64,000 bases of DNA, from the NCBI GenBank assembly GCA_035327305.1, contig DAOLDL010000001.1, positions 1 to 64,000 of the forward strand. Direction: 5' to 3'. Each line of letters begins with the position of its first letter. Positions within the stretch are counted from its first letter, which is position 1. Below are positions 41,097-49,834 of the stretch, in pieces. A program made the translations under genes and the position numbers. Source of the DNA: CALMUP01 sp035327305. Lineage in GTDB: Bacteria; Verrucomicrobiota; Kiritimatiellia; CAIVKH01. The notes beneath the pieces were generated by a model. It did no database searches. It saw only the letters and a list, made by a program, of their open reading frames with translations, and was not told the DNA's origin.

Positions 41097-42317
41097 CTAG
41101 TTTAATCCGGCTTTTTCAGCCAGGTTTTCATATAAATCAATGACTTGACGGACGTAGGCCCGCTTTTCGTTGTAGGTTCCGGGGAAGAAGCTTCCCTTGA
41201 ATCCGGCTATGATCACATTGCGCAATTCACGCGGCGTGAGGCGCAGATGTTTTACGGCCAACATAATTTCTGCGGTTACCGTGGTGTTGGAAACCAGGCG
41301 GTTGTCAGTGCAAATTGACACAGACAGATTGTGGTCCAGCATTTGACGAAGCGGGTGCCGGGCTATGGTTTTCATGTGTGGCAGTGTCTGCAGATTACTG
41401 GTCAGGCACACTTCAATGGTTACACGTTGGCTGGCGATATATTCCGCCAGATGTTTGACGTAAGCTTTGGGATCGGCAATGCCGGGGTCTTTGACCAGAT
41501 GATCGGCAAACAGCCAGGTGCCATGGCCGATGCGGTTTGCATAACAGTCCGTGATGGCCTGGAAAATAGACTCCGGTCCGTATGCTTCACCGGCATGAAT
41601 TGTTTTACGGATGAAATTGCTGTGCGCATGCTGGAACGCGGATTTGTGTTCGCCGGCCGGAAATCCGGCTTCTGCGCCGGCCAGGTCGAATCCAACCACC
41701 GGATATCCGTCATGATGCGCCAGTTCCACTGTCGCGCGCGCCAATTCCAACGAGGCCGCGGCAAATACCTGTTTCAGCGGAGCGTATGGCATTACACTGA
41801 AGATCTGGCGGTAGTAGGGGGACATGTGTTCATTGAAATAACGCATCGCACATAGAATCAGCCCGTAGTAACAGGGAATGTCCCTGCCGCTCCGAACCGC
41901 GGCGGATGAATTGTGCTCTTTGCGGGCGCGATCCATCCCTTTGCATACCGCATGAATGACCTGCTTCATCGACAATTTATCGTGCGTGTGGAGTTGTGGC
42001 GCAAACCGGATTTCGATGTAACGAACACCTTCCGCAAGATGATCCTGAATCAGCTCGTAACCAATCCGTTCCAGATTTTCCGCGGTCTGCATAACCGCAC
42101 AGGTATAGGCAAAGCCCTTCAGGTAATCGGGAAGATCCTTATACTGATCCTTGAAAACTTTTTCACGAAGCCCGCTTTCCGTAAGGGATGGCAACTTCAC
42201 TTTTCCCTGCTTCGCCAATTCAATCAAAGTCGGAATTCGCAATGAACCGTCGAGATGAACATGAAGTTCGGTTTTGGGGATACTGCGGACAAAGGATTCT
42301 GTGATGGCTGATTTCAT
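41097..42317 (-). CDS. Adenosine deaminase-family enzyme
   Basis: Metal-dependent deaminase of purine nucleosides or bases. Key sites are present: PKTELHVHLDGSL (zinc ligands His19 and His21), GVRYIEIRFAPQ, GFDLAGAEAGFP, HAGEAYGPESI (His and catalytic Glu), RIGHGTWLF, VCLTSNLQT, and SICTDNRLVSNT with the zinc/catalytic Asp. The 406-residue length exceeds typical ADA (about 340), with an insertion around residues 120-150. It could act on adenosine, adenine or a modified nucleoside. It is divergent from acs, and each has a recognisable promoter between them. Confidence 0.88.
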   Translation of the reverse strand: MKSAITESFVRSIPKTELHVHLDGSLRIPTLIELAKQGKVKLPSLTESGLREKVFKDQYKDLPDYLKGFAYTCAVMQTAENLERIGYELIQDHLAEGVRYIEIRFAPQLHTHDKLSMKQVIHAVCKGMDRARKEHNSSAAVRSGRDIPCYYGLILCAMRYFNEHMSPYYRQIFSVMPYAPLKQVFAAASLELARATVELAHHDGYPVVGFDLAGAEAGFPAGEHKSAFQHAHSNFIRKTIHAGEAYGPESIFQAITDCYANRIGHGTWLFADHLVKDPGIADPKAYVKHLAEYIASQRVTIEVCLTSNLQTLPHMKTIARHPLRQMLDHNLSVSICTDNRLVSNTTVTAEIMLAVKHLRLTPRELRNVIIAGFKGSFFPGTYNEKRAYVRQVIDLYENLAEKAGLN

Positions 42318-42345
42318 AACGTTTTTTCCCGCTTGTTTTTACGAA

Positions 42346-42374
42346 ATCATACATTTGCCGGCCGTTCGACTCAA
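42346..42374 (-). promoter_or_regulatory. Putative promoter of the adenosine deaminase gene
   Basis: On the minus strand TTGAGT (42374-42369) and TATGAT (42351-42346) are 17 nt apart. The start would be near 42339, giving a leader of about 22 nt before the ATG at 42317. Confidence 0.5.
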
Positions 42375-42396
42375 CAGCATAATGTTGAAATGAAAA

Positions 42397-42425
42397 TTGA
42401 CCTGTGCCGAACGGTCACATACTTT
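42397..42425 (+). promoter_or_regulatory. Putative promoter of acs
   Basis: TTGACC at 42397-42402 and TACTTT at 42420-42425 are 17 nt apart. The start would be near 42432, leaving a leader that keeps the strong GGGAG ribosome-binding site before the ATG at 42469. Confidence 0.42.
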
Positions 42426-42468
42426 GTTTGCGGCGTATGCGTCTTAATAAAATATAGGGAGATTCCAG

Positions 42469-44460
42469 ATGTCAAATGAAGTCGAATCCATGATGAAAGA
42501 GGGCCGAAGTTTCCCGCCACCCCCGGAATTTTCCCAAAAGGCGCGAATTTCCACACTTGAGCGCTACGATACCCTTTACCGCGAGTCCGTCGAATCACCG
42601 GAATCCTTCTGGATGCGGCAAGCGGAGGAGAATATTGCGTGGATACGGAAGTGGGATCAAATTTCCCGGCACGACTTCAGCGTCATCGGCAAGGAGGAAA
42701 AACCTTACGTTGAATATTTCCCGGGTGCGCAATTAAATGTCAGCGCCAATTGCGTTGATCGTCATGTGGCCGCCGGGCGGGCCGATAAGAAAGCCATCAT
42801 CTGGCAGGGTGAAAAGGAAGAAGACAAGCGTGTGCTGACGTACCGCGATCTGCTGGAAGAAGTCTCGGCCTGTGCCAGGGTCCTGCGCAAACTCGGAATC
42901 CGCAAAGGACACGCCGTCACCGTTTTCATGCCAATGGTGCCTGAATTGCCCATAACCCTGCTGGCATGCGCGCGTATCGGCGCGATTCATTCGGTTGTTT
43001 TTTCGGCATTCAGTCCCGACGCGCTTAAATCGCGCATTCAGGATTGTCGATCACATGCCGTTGTCACTGCTGATGTGGGTTTTCATGCCGGCAAAGTAAT
43101 ACCCCTTAAAGACAAGGTTGATTCAATCCTTGCCGATTGCCCGACCGTACAAAAGGTGTTGGTTTATAACCGAGGTGATCAGTCCGTCAAAATGGCGGCT
43201 GGTCGTGATCATTGGTGGCACGAGGAAATGGGATCCGACTTGTCAGCCTTTTCCGGGGAGCCGGAACCTATGAATGCCGAGGATCCTTTGTTCATACTAT
43301 ACACCAGCGGGAGCACCGGGAAACCCAAGGGCGTTCTGCACACCACCGCAGGTTATTTGCTCTACACGCATTTGACTTTCAAATACATTTTTGACATCCG
43401 GGAGGAGGATCTGTTCTGGTGTACTGCGGATTGCGGATGGATTACCGGCCACTCCTACCTGGTCTACGGCCCGCTGTCAAATGGCGCCAGTTGCATGATG
43501 TTTGAAGGCGTTCCCACCTATCCGGGACCCGATCGCTTTTGGAAAATTGTCGCCGATTACAAAGTATCTATTTTCTACACTGCGCCGACCGCGATTCGCG
43601 CATTGATGCGGCTGGGCGAGGAGCATCCCGACAAGCACGACTTAAGTTCCTTGCGACTGCTTGGAACAGTTGGTGAACCCATTAATCCCGAGGCTTGGAT
43701 ATGGTATCATGAAGTTATCGGCAAGGGACGTTGTCCGATTGTGGATACCTGGTGGCAGACCGAAACCGGAGGGATCATGATCACGACCCTGCCTGGAGCC
43801 ATGCCGGCTAAACCGGGCTCGGCGGGCAAACCTTTCTTTGGCGTTGTCCCTGCCATCCTTAAAGACGACGGGTCGACCGCCGGCGTGGATGAAGGCGGCA
43901 GTTTGATGATTATGAAGCCGTGGCCCGGCATGATCCGGGGAGTTTACGGGGATGCAAAAAGCGAACTCATTCGTAATGTCTATTTCTCAAAATTCCCGGA
44001 TTATTACTTTAGCGGGGATGGTTGTCGTAAAGATGCCGACGGCTATTACTGGCTTATGGGGCGAATGGACGATGTGCTGAACGTTTCAGCTCATCGGCTG
44101 GCAACCGCGGAAATCGAAAGCGCGCTGGTCGGCCATCATGCCGTAGCCGAAGCGGCCGTGGTCGGATTTCCGCATGAAACAAAAGGGCAGGGGATATATT
44201 GCTACGTTACCCTGAAAAAGGGAATCGAACCCACCGAAGCCCTGCGAAAGGAATTGGTTCAACAGGTCAGAAATGACATCAGTCCGATTGCCACACCGGA
44301 TAAAATTCAATTCAGCGATTCGCTCCCCAAAACACGCTCCGGAAAAATTATGCGAAGAATTCTGCGGAAAATCGCGGAGAACAAGCCGGATGAAGTCGGT
44401 GACACCAGCACGCTGGCCGATCCGTCCGTGGTGACATCACTGATTGACGGGCGGCAGTAA
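42469..44460 (+). CDS. acs: Acetyl-CoA synthetase (AMP-forming)
   Basis: Acs activates acetate to acetyl-AMP and then acetyl-CoA in the cytoplasm. At 663 residues it has the normal length and the full motif set: N-terminal ACAS region, GHAVTVFMPMVPELPITLLACARIGAIHSVVFSAFS, ILYTSGSTGKPKGVLHTTAGYL (P-loop), DCGWITGHSYLVYGPL, VDTWWQTETGG, YYFSGDGCRKDADGYYWLMGRMDDVLNVSAHRL (hinge region), and PKTRSGKIMRR, whose lysine (626) is the usual acetylation switch. GGGAG precedes the ATG. lplA follows 11 nt downstream. Confidence 0.96.
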   Translation: MSNEVESMMKEGRSFPPPPEFSQKARISTLERYDTLYRESVESPESFWMRQAEENIAWIRKWDQISRHDFSVIGKEEKPYVEYFPGAQLNVSANCVDRHVAAGRADKKAIIWQGEKEEDKRVLTYRDLLEEVSACARVLRKLGIRKGHAVTVFMPMVPELPITLLACARIGAIHSVVFSAFSPDALKSRIQDCRSHAVVTADVGFHAGKVIPLKDKVDSILADCPTVQKVLVYNRGDQSVKMAAGRDHWWHEEMGSDLSAFSGEPEPMNAEDPLFILYTSGSTGKPKGVLHTTAGYLLYTHLTFKYIFDIREEDLFWCTADCGWITGHSYLVYGPLSNGASCMMFEGVPTYPGPDRFWKIVADYKVSIFYTAPTAIRALMRLGEEHPDKHDLSSLRLLGTVGEPINPEAWIWYHEVIGKGRCPIVDTWWQTETGGIMITTLPGAMPAKPGSAGKPFFGVVPAILKDDGSTAGVDEGGSLMIMKPWPGMIRGVYGDAKSELIRNVYFSKFPDYYFSGDGCRKDADGYYWLMGRMDDVLNVSAHRLATAEIESALVGHHAVAEAAVVGFPHETKGQGIYCYVTLKKGIEPTEALRKELVQQVRNDISPIATPDKIQFSDSLPKTRSGKIMRRILRKIAENKPDEVGDTSTLADPSVVTSLIDGRQ

Positions 44461-44471
44461 GCCGGCGTACC

Positions 44472-45320
44472 GTGCGGGTGATTTTTTCCAAATCGACTAT
44501 TGTCCATGAAAACCTGGCGTTGGAGGATTGTTTGCTGGATCAAGTGGACGCCCCGCCAACGGTATTGATATACCGGAATGCGCCTTCGGTTGTACTGGGC
44601 AAAAATCAGAATCCCTGGCGGGAATGCGCAGTAAGTCGTCTTGATGAACTGGGGGTAACGCTTGCCCGGCGGGTAAGCGGCGGCGGGGCGGTATTCCATG
44701 ATGACGGGAACGTGAACATATCCTGCATAATTCCACGCGATAAGTATCAACGATGTGAAATGCTGAATCTTTTTATCAAAGGTCTCGCGCGCGGCGGTAT
44801 CAAGTCATCCGTTTCCGGAGGCACCAGCCTGGTGTATGAAGATGGACGGAAAATTTCGGGGAATGCATTCTGCTACCGCAGAAATAATGTGCTTCATCAT
44901 GGAACATTGCTGTGGAAGTCGAATCTTGAATTACTTCGCAAGTCATTAATTCCGGAGGTTGCGGAAATGTTGACACGCGCCGTTGCGTCGGTTCCCATGC
45001 CGGTCGTCAACTTGTCTGACGTTGTCATGCACATTCCACTCGATGAGGTGGTTGGGCATATTCTCGATAAGCTTTCGGGGAAGTGGGGCCGGATTGAACT
45101 GGATGATGGTGAATTCATCAAACGCGAAGAGCTTGCCAATAAAAGCCAGAAACTGTCGCAGTGGGATTGGGTTATCGGGGCTACCCCGGACTTCGAATGC
45201 TCGATTGGTTCACATCAGGTTTCGGTTCACCGCGGGCGCATTGAGCGCGTCAACAGCGCTACCAGGCATCCGTGGGTCGGAAAATCTTTTGCCCCGGATT
45301 TGCGATCAAAGCCCGATTAA
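44472..45320 (+). CDS. lplA: Lipoate-protein ligase A-like protein
   Basis: LplA attaches lipoate (or octanoate) to 2-oxoacid dehydrogenase and glycine cleavage proteins. The catalytic domain shows NLALEDCLL, PSVVLGKNQNPWRE, ARRVSGGGAVFHDDGNVNIS (lipoyl-AMP loop) and GRKISGNAFCYRRNNVLHHGTLLW with the conserved lysine. The C-terminal region (about 215-270) resembles the accessory LplB-like domain. Start codon is GTG at 44472 or 44478; neither has a clear ribosome-binding site, so coupling to acs is likely. The last 15 nt overlap the convergent methyltransferase gene. Confidence 0.9.
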   Translation: MRVIFSKSTIVHENLALEDCLLDQVDAPPTVLIYRNAPSVVLGKNQNPWRECAVSRLDELGVTLARRVSGGGAVFHDDGNVNISCIIPRDKYQRCEMLNLFIKGLARGGIKSSVSGGTSLVYEDGRKISGNAFCYRRNNVLHHGTLLWKSNLELLRKSLIPEVAEMLTRAVASVPMPVVNLSDVVMHIPLDEVVGHILDKLSGKWGRIELDDGEFIKREELANKSQKLSQWDWVIGATPDFECSIGSHQVSVHRGRIERVNSATRHPWVGKSFAPDLRSKPD

Positions 45321-46361
45321 TGCTCTGATCGGTTTGGTGATTTTCCAGAAAAGCGACGAATAAATTCGCCCCAGTTTGTCTTCCGCATCTTTCAATCGCC
45401 GGTGTGCATCGTTGTAATTATCCACATGAATGACCGGCACCAGTTTTCGTAACTCGGCATCTTTTTCAATGTCCGCTGATTTCTTTTCAACCCGGGTTAA
45501 CGCGTTGGGTGTGCGTTGTCCAACTGCGGCAAACATGAATCGTGTAACTGGCGGAACATCGGTTTTGTGGTAGGGGTGATATTTGTTTTCAAAATAATGT
45601 ATATCAACATGCGGGAAGCCAAGGACTCGAAACATTTTGGTGATGGCGGAAGGATTGCACCTCCACCAGTTCACGAGATTCGTTGGTTCTTCCCCCGGAT
45701 TAAATTCGACGAAACTGTTTTGGTCGGCGCCATAGATGATATCCGGGAGCAGATCCGTGACGATCAAAGCCTTGTCGGTTACGGCCGCCGCTTCCTGCAT
45801 TGCCCGGAAGGGATTGCTCAAGTGAAGCAGGATACTGCCGAATGTGCTGATGTCAAAACGACCGATATCCGACGGTAAATTATAGATATCAGCATAAAGC
45901 GCGGATGCTCTGGATTTTAACGCCTCATGGCCGAACCACCAACTGTTGCGAACTTGTGTGGCCGTCACGGCTCCGGATTCGCCATTCGCTTTCAAATCGA
46001 TATTGGGAAGCGGAACAAGATCGGGGGGGAAACCGGGGGGCAAGTCCAATGAGACGACATCAGCGCCTTGCTGTTCAATCCAAAATGACAGATATCCGGA
46101 TGCACAGCCAAATTCCAGGACGCGTTGATTCTTGAAGTCCACATGCCCGAGATAATTATGCTCATTGCCCCGGATATCCCAACCCCCGGGAATAATTCGA
46201 CCATTGCCAAGATCAAGCGTGTGGTAAAAATGGCAATCCGCTTCAGATTTGCCGGCGTGGCATTGTTTCAATTTTTCCTGAAAATCTGAATTAAGTTGTC
46301 CGTTGAATGGACGCTTCAATCGATAAGCCGGTGAGTAAAATTCCAAAAGTTCCGGGTTCAT
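45306..46361 (-). CDS. SAM-dependent methyltransferase, DUF1698/CmoB-like, with glycan-cluster-type tail
   Basis: The N-terminal block DCHFYHTLDLGNGRIIPGGWDIRGNEHNYLG leads into a class I fold with VLEFGCASGYLSFWIEQQGADVVSLDLPPGF (SAM-binding motif I and II). FDISTFGSILLHLSNPFRAMQEAAAVT and the later pattern resemble CmoB/DUF1698 methyltransferases. After about residue 300 a linker with many charged residues ends in YSSLFWKITKPIRALIGL. This short aromatic-basic tail is common at the ends of glycosyltransferases and methyltransferases of surface-polysaccharide loci. So a sugar or glycan substrate is more likely than tRNA. Start 46361 is chosen because the N-terminal region before it is not conserved-looking. 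Confidence 0.8.
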   Translation of the reverse strand: MNPELLEFYSPAYRLKRPFNGQLNSDFQEKLKQCHAGKSEADCHFYHTLDLGNGRIIPGGWDIRGNEHNYLGHVDFKNQRVLEFGCASGYLSFWIEQQGADVVSLDLPPGFPPDLVPLPNIDLKANGESGAVTATQVRNSWWFGHEALKSRASALYADIYNLPSDIGRFDISTFGSILLHLSNPFRAMQEAAAVTDKALIVTDLLPDIIYGADQNSFVEFNPGEEPTNLVNWWRCNPSAITKMFRVLGFPHVDIHYFENKYHPYHKTDVPPVTRFMFAAVGQRTPNALTRVEKKSADIEKDAELRKLVPVIHVDNYNDAHRRLKDAEDKLGRIYSSLFWKITKPIRALIGL

Positions 46362-46557
46362 GCTTTGCCTCTGAATCAGATTGTCCAACGCTCCAATTTG
46401 CGGATAAAGTCGCATTGATATTATGGTATTTCAATGATTTTATGCCGAAGTTCATGAACTTTTGCCGGGATGAACGAGTATTATTTGAACGTGAAGCGTG
46501 GTTAAATGTTCTAAAAACTGAAAGCGACTTGATAATATGTTGTTATGTCGTACTTTT

Positions 46558-46563
46558 TATAAT
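46558..46563 (+). promoter_or_regulatory. Consensus -10 box upstream of the YceI gene
   Basis: TATAAT lies 31 nt before the ATG at 46595. The upstream DNA is AT-rich, but no good -35 box is seen at 16-18 nt. A start near 46570 would keep the strong GGAAAGGG ribosome-binding site. Confidence 0.35.
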
Positions 46564-46594
46564 CAGTGTAAATAACCACAGGAAAGGGATAATT

Positions 46595-47188
46595 ATGAAA
46601 CAAACAGTCAAAGCAGTGTTGGTCGGTTTGATTGCGGTTGGATTTGCCTTGCCGCAAAAATCTCAAGCAGATGTGTATGAAATTGACACGGCCCATTCTT
46701 CCATCGGGTTTTCCGTCCGTCACATGGTCATTGCCAATGTACGCGGACAGTTCAAGACCTTTTCGGGTAGCGTTAATTATGTTGAAGACGATGCTACCGC
46801 ATTCAGCGCCAGTGCGGAAGTCGACGTGGCCAGCATCGATACAAACAATGACAAACGTGATGACCATCTGCGTTCCGGAGATTTTTTCGATGCGGAGAGC
46901 CATCCTGCAATCACGTTCAATACGACTAAAATTGAGGGCAATCTGCCGGACATTACCTTGATCGGCGAGCTTTCCATTCGTGGTGTAACAAAGGAAATTG
47001 CTCTACCGATCTCCATCGTCGGGCCGATTACCGATCCGTGGGGTAACCAACGAATTGGTTTTTCCGGAAGTACCCGGATTAATCGCCATGACTACGGCGT
47101 GTCATGGAGCAAAACCATGGACGGCGGCGGCCTGGTCGTCGGTGATGAAGTACGTTTGATCATCGATATTGAAGCGATCAAGAAGTAA
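46595..47188 (+). CDS. YceI-family periplasmic protein
   Basis: YceI proteins are secreted lipocalin-like barrels that bind polyisoprenoid or other long lipids. The ATG at 46595 sits 5 nt after GGAAAGGG and yields a signal peptide (MKQTVKAVLVGLIAVGFALPQKSQA). An earlier in-frame start would add a non-conserved 96-residue extension and is rejected. Family motifs: YEIDTAHSSIGFSVRHMVIANVRGQFKTFSGSVNY, VDVASIDTNNDKRDDHLRSGDFFDAESHPAITFNTTKI, GELSIRGVTKEIALP and RINRHDYGVSWSKTMDGGGLVVGDEVRLIIDIEAIKK. A strong terminator follows. Confidence 0.95.
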   Translation: MKQTVKAVLVGLIAVGFALPQKSQADVYEIDTAHSSIGFSVRHMVIANVRGQFKTFSGSVNYVEDDATAFSASAEVDVASIDTNNDKRDDHLRSGDFFDAESHPAITFNTTKIEGNLPDITLIGELSIRGVTKEIALPISIVGPITDPWGNQRIGFSGSTRINRHDYGVSWSKTMDGGGLVVGDEVRLIIDIEAIKK

Positions 47189-47215
47189 TCAGGTCTACTG
47201 ATTTACGTCAATATG

Positions 47216-47242
47216 AACCCGGTCATCAGACCGGGTTTTTTA
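47216..47242 (+). terminator. Rho-independent terminator after the YceI gene
   Basis: AACCCGGTC (47216-47224), loop ATCA and GACCGGGTT (47229-47237) form a perfect 9-bp stem followed directly by a T-run. This is the best intrinsic terminator in the window. It separates the YceI gene from the VanZ-like operon. Confidence 0.9.
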
Positions 47243-47345
47243 TTTATCTGATCGTGACAACAACCGCATTCCAGCGTTATTATTCTTCTGAATGTTTATA
47301 AGCGTTTGCGAGGGGATGTTGTCAGGCCAACAGCTGAACTAAACC

Positions 47346-48614
47346 ATGTCATCTAGTACAAAGCCGGTTCCATGGTTTATTGTCGTTGTCTGGACAGTAA
47401 TAATTTTTCTTACCATTCCGTTTGCCCGGGACATTCAAAGCTTCTTTGATCGGTTGCTTGGCGCGCAAATCTATCTTGTTGCATCGGCCATAGCCGGCGG
47501 ATTTTTCTCGCTGATCGTGTTGATATACATCTGCCGGAAGCCCAAACGAAGAATGGTCTGGCGAATCGGCTGGCTTGTCGTCATTCTGGCCGCCGCGACG
47601 CTGGTGATGAAATACCAGTTGCAAACCCCCGCCGAGGCACTGCATTTCTTTCAATATGGCATATTAAGTTATCTTTTTTTTCGTGCCTGGCGAAATACCG
47701 TCAAGGATTGGATCATCTATCCGCTTTGCACTGTCTCGGTCATTGTTGTGGCAACGGTGGATGAGACAATACAATGGATGATGCCTGGACGTTACTGGGA
47801 CTATCGGGATATTCGTTTGAATATGCTGGCAGGCGTCATTATCCAGGCCTTTATCGCCCGTGTGATAAAACCGTCGGAAATAAAGCCGGGATATGAACCG
47901 CATTCTGTCCGGGTTGTTGCCGCGACGACGTTGCTTATGCTTTTCATGCTTGGCATGACCTTGTCCAATACCCCGGTTCGCGTTGATTTGTATGCGACTC
48001 GTGTTCCTTTCCTTCATTTCCTGTCCAATAATGAAAGCGTGATGAGCGAATACGGCTACCGTCATGTTGTCCCGGAGATTGGAACATTCTATTCACGCTT
48101 TACGTTGGATGAATTACAACAGATTGATGCGGAGCGAGGAAGCTCGGCTGGGGACGTGATTAAGCGATACCGTGATTTTACGGATTACCGTGAGTTTCTG
48201 CAGACATTTACGTCCTCGGTAGACCCGTTTTTGCATGAAATGCGTGTTCATCTTCACCGCCGAAATCATTACTATGCGGCGGCCTGGCAGTACCGGGACG
48301 CGGATCCCGCTCGATTTGCATTTCATATGACCGTTGCCTTGCGGGAAAATTTAATCCTGGAAAAATATTTTCCCCGGACGCTGGCCGCGGCGGATAGTGT
48401 TCTGTCGCCTGCCGAATTGGAGCATATGACGAATTTCGCGAATCTTGACCATAATTACATCAGTCCGGTAAGCGACCATCTGGTGACCGGTGCGTCGGAA
48501 GGCGAGTTGTGGTTTTCGATATTAATTATGTCAGCCTTGATGCTGTCCATTTGTTTTCGTTATGGTCGGGAAAACACCGCGCAAACGCGCATCAATACCA
48601 TATATAGCCCATGA
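47346..48614 (+). CDS. VanZ-like membrane protein with an extra exported domain (copy 1)
   Basis: The N-terminal half has about seven hydrophobic segments and the VanZ-like core: EALHFFQYGILSYLFFRAW, then VATVDETIQWMMPGRYWDYRDIRLNMLAG (acidic pair Asp139-Glu140). VanZ itself lowers teicoplanin susceptibility by an unknown route. From about 210 to 385 lies a soluble domain probably outside the membrane (EYGYRHVVPEIGTFYSRF, PFLHEMRVHLHRRNHYY, ALRENLILEKYFPRTL), then YISPVSDHLVTG and a final helix near 387-405. I do not recognise this domain. The next gene is a clear paralogue, overlapping by 4 nt. Confidence 0.75.
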   Translation: MSSSTKPVPWFIVVVWTVIIFLTIPFARDIQSFFDRLLGAQIYLVASAIAGGFFSLIVLIYICRKPKRRMVWRIGWLVVILAAATLVMKYQLQTPAEALHFFQYGILSYLFFRAWRNTVKDWIIYPLCTVSVIVVATVDETIQWMMPGRYWDYRDIRLNMLAGVIIQAFIARVIKPSEIKPGYEPHSVRVVAATTLLMLFMLGMTLSNTPVRVDLYATRVPFLHFLSNNESVMSEYGYRHVVPEIGTFYSRFTLDELQQIDAERGSSAGDVIKRYRDFTDYREFLQTFTSSVDPFLHEMRVHLHRRNHYYAAAWQYRDADPARFAFHMTVALRENLILEKYFPRTLAAADSVLSPAELEHMTNFANLDHNYISPVSDHLVTGASEGELWFSILIMSALMLSICFRYGRENTAQTRINTIYSP

Positions 48615-49834
48615 TAAAGCACGAACGACTGGCCTGGTTTTACGTATATGTATGGGTCTTGCTCATATATCTGACCATTCCCATCGCCCGTCGTATTCAG
48701 GAAACGGTCCGGGCCAACGACGCCGCTTGGCTTTTTTTCTGGTTCACGGTAGCCGTATTCACACTTCTGGCCGCATGGCTGGTTGTCCAGGTGTGGCGGC
48801 GCGTATGGATCATATCATCCCTCCGGATGATTCTTCTCGGAATCATACTCGGTATATTTCTTTCATTGACCTGGATGCTAAGGAGAAATCCGGAAGAGGC
48901 CATTCATTTTGTCCAATACGGAATTCTGACAATCCTGATATTTCGCGCTTATCGGTTTCGATTGTCTGATCCGTCCATATTTTTCGCCACGTCCATGCTG
49001 GGCATCATGTTGGGAATCATCGATGAATTGATTCAATGGATTACTCCCCGGCGATATTTTGATTACCGCGATATAGGCATCAATACGCTTGCCGTGGTAT
49101 TGATGTCGATTGCCATCGCGCTAGTGGTAAAACTTCCATATTCGTGGCGCGTGGCCTCTGCCGGCGGAATGCGCGCGGGATTCAAGTGGCTCGCCGTAAA
49201 TCTTTTGTTACTTCTGTTTTGCCTGATGAATACCGCCTCCATGAAGGAATGGTATTCGCGATATATTCCCGCCGCCAACCGGGTGCCGACAGTAACCGCG
49301 GAGTATGGCTATTTATATCGTGACCCGGAGATAGGAACCTTTAAATCGCGCCTGTCACCGGTTGAGCTTGCGCGCCAGGACATGGAACGTTCCAGTGAAA
49401 TGAGCGCCATCATCAAACAAATCCGAACCGAGGAGCAATACAACTCTTTTATCGGTTCGACGCCTCCGCATCGCCAACCATTCCTTGTCGAGGCACGTGT
49501 TCATCTATTCCGTCGCGACCGGCATGCAACCACGGCCCGCCACACCGGCAATCCCGAGGAAAAAGTGCGCTCGGCAATCATTGCGCTTCGCGAAAACCAG
49601 ATACTCGAACGCTATTTCCCGAACACATTGCGCGAATCGGGTCATTGGTGGCGCGATGACATTCGTGCTTATTTTACACCACTTGTACCGGAGGATGCTT
49701 TTTACGCAAGTCCGGTGAGCCATTACTTGATCACGGGTTTCTCGCGGCGGACGGTGTTGTTTGCCATTATACCATTGCTTGTGCTTTCCCTCGCCGGGGC
49801 TCGTTGTTATGGTGGGAAACAAAGGCATGAGTGA
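48611..49834 (+). CDS. VanZ-like membrane protein with an extra exported domain (copy 2)
   Basis: A tandem paralogue of the preceding gene, with the same layout over 407 residues. EAIHFVQYGILTILIF and IIDELIQWITPRRYFDYRDIGINTLAV are the VanZ-like core. EYGYLYRDPEIGTFKSRLSPVEL, PFLVEARVHLFRRDRH, ALRENQILERYFPNTL and YASPVSHYLITGFSRR repeat the exported-domain landmarks. Identity appears moderate, so the duplication is old. A heteromeric complex with copy 1 is plausible. The stop overlaps the start of the phosphoesterase gene by 8 nt. Confidence 0.75.
   Translation: MIKHERLAWFYVYVWVLLIYLTIPIARRIQETVRANDAAWLFFWFTVAVFTLLAAWLVVQVWRRVWIISSLRMILLGIILGIFLSLTWMLRRNPEEAIHFVQYGILTILIFRAYRFRLSDPSIFFATSMLGIMLGIIDELIQWITPRRYFDYRDIGINTLAVVLMSIAIALVVKLPYSWRVASAGGMRAGFKWLAVNLLLLLFCLMNTASMKEWYSRYIPAANRVPTVTAEYGYLYRDPEIGTFKSRLSPVELARQDMERSSEMSAIIKQIRTEEQYNSFIGSTPPHRQPFLVEARVHLFRRDRHATTARHTGNPEEKVRSAIIALRENQILERYFPNTLRESGHWWRDDIRAYFTPLVPEDAFYASPVSHYLITGFSRRTVLFAIIPLLVLSLAGARCYGGKQRHE

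Noticed and set aside
46307..46594. A 96-residue N-terminal extension of the YceI protein
   Set aside because: A perfect ribosome-binding site and a signal peptide start at 46595; the extension overlaps the divergent methyltransferase start.
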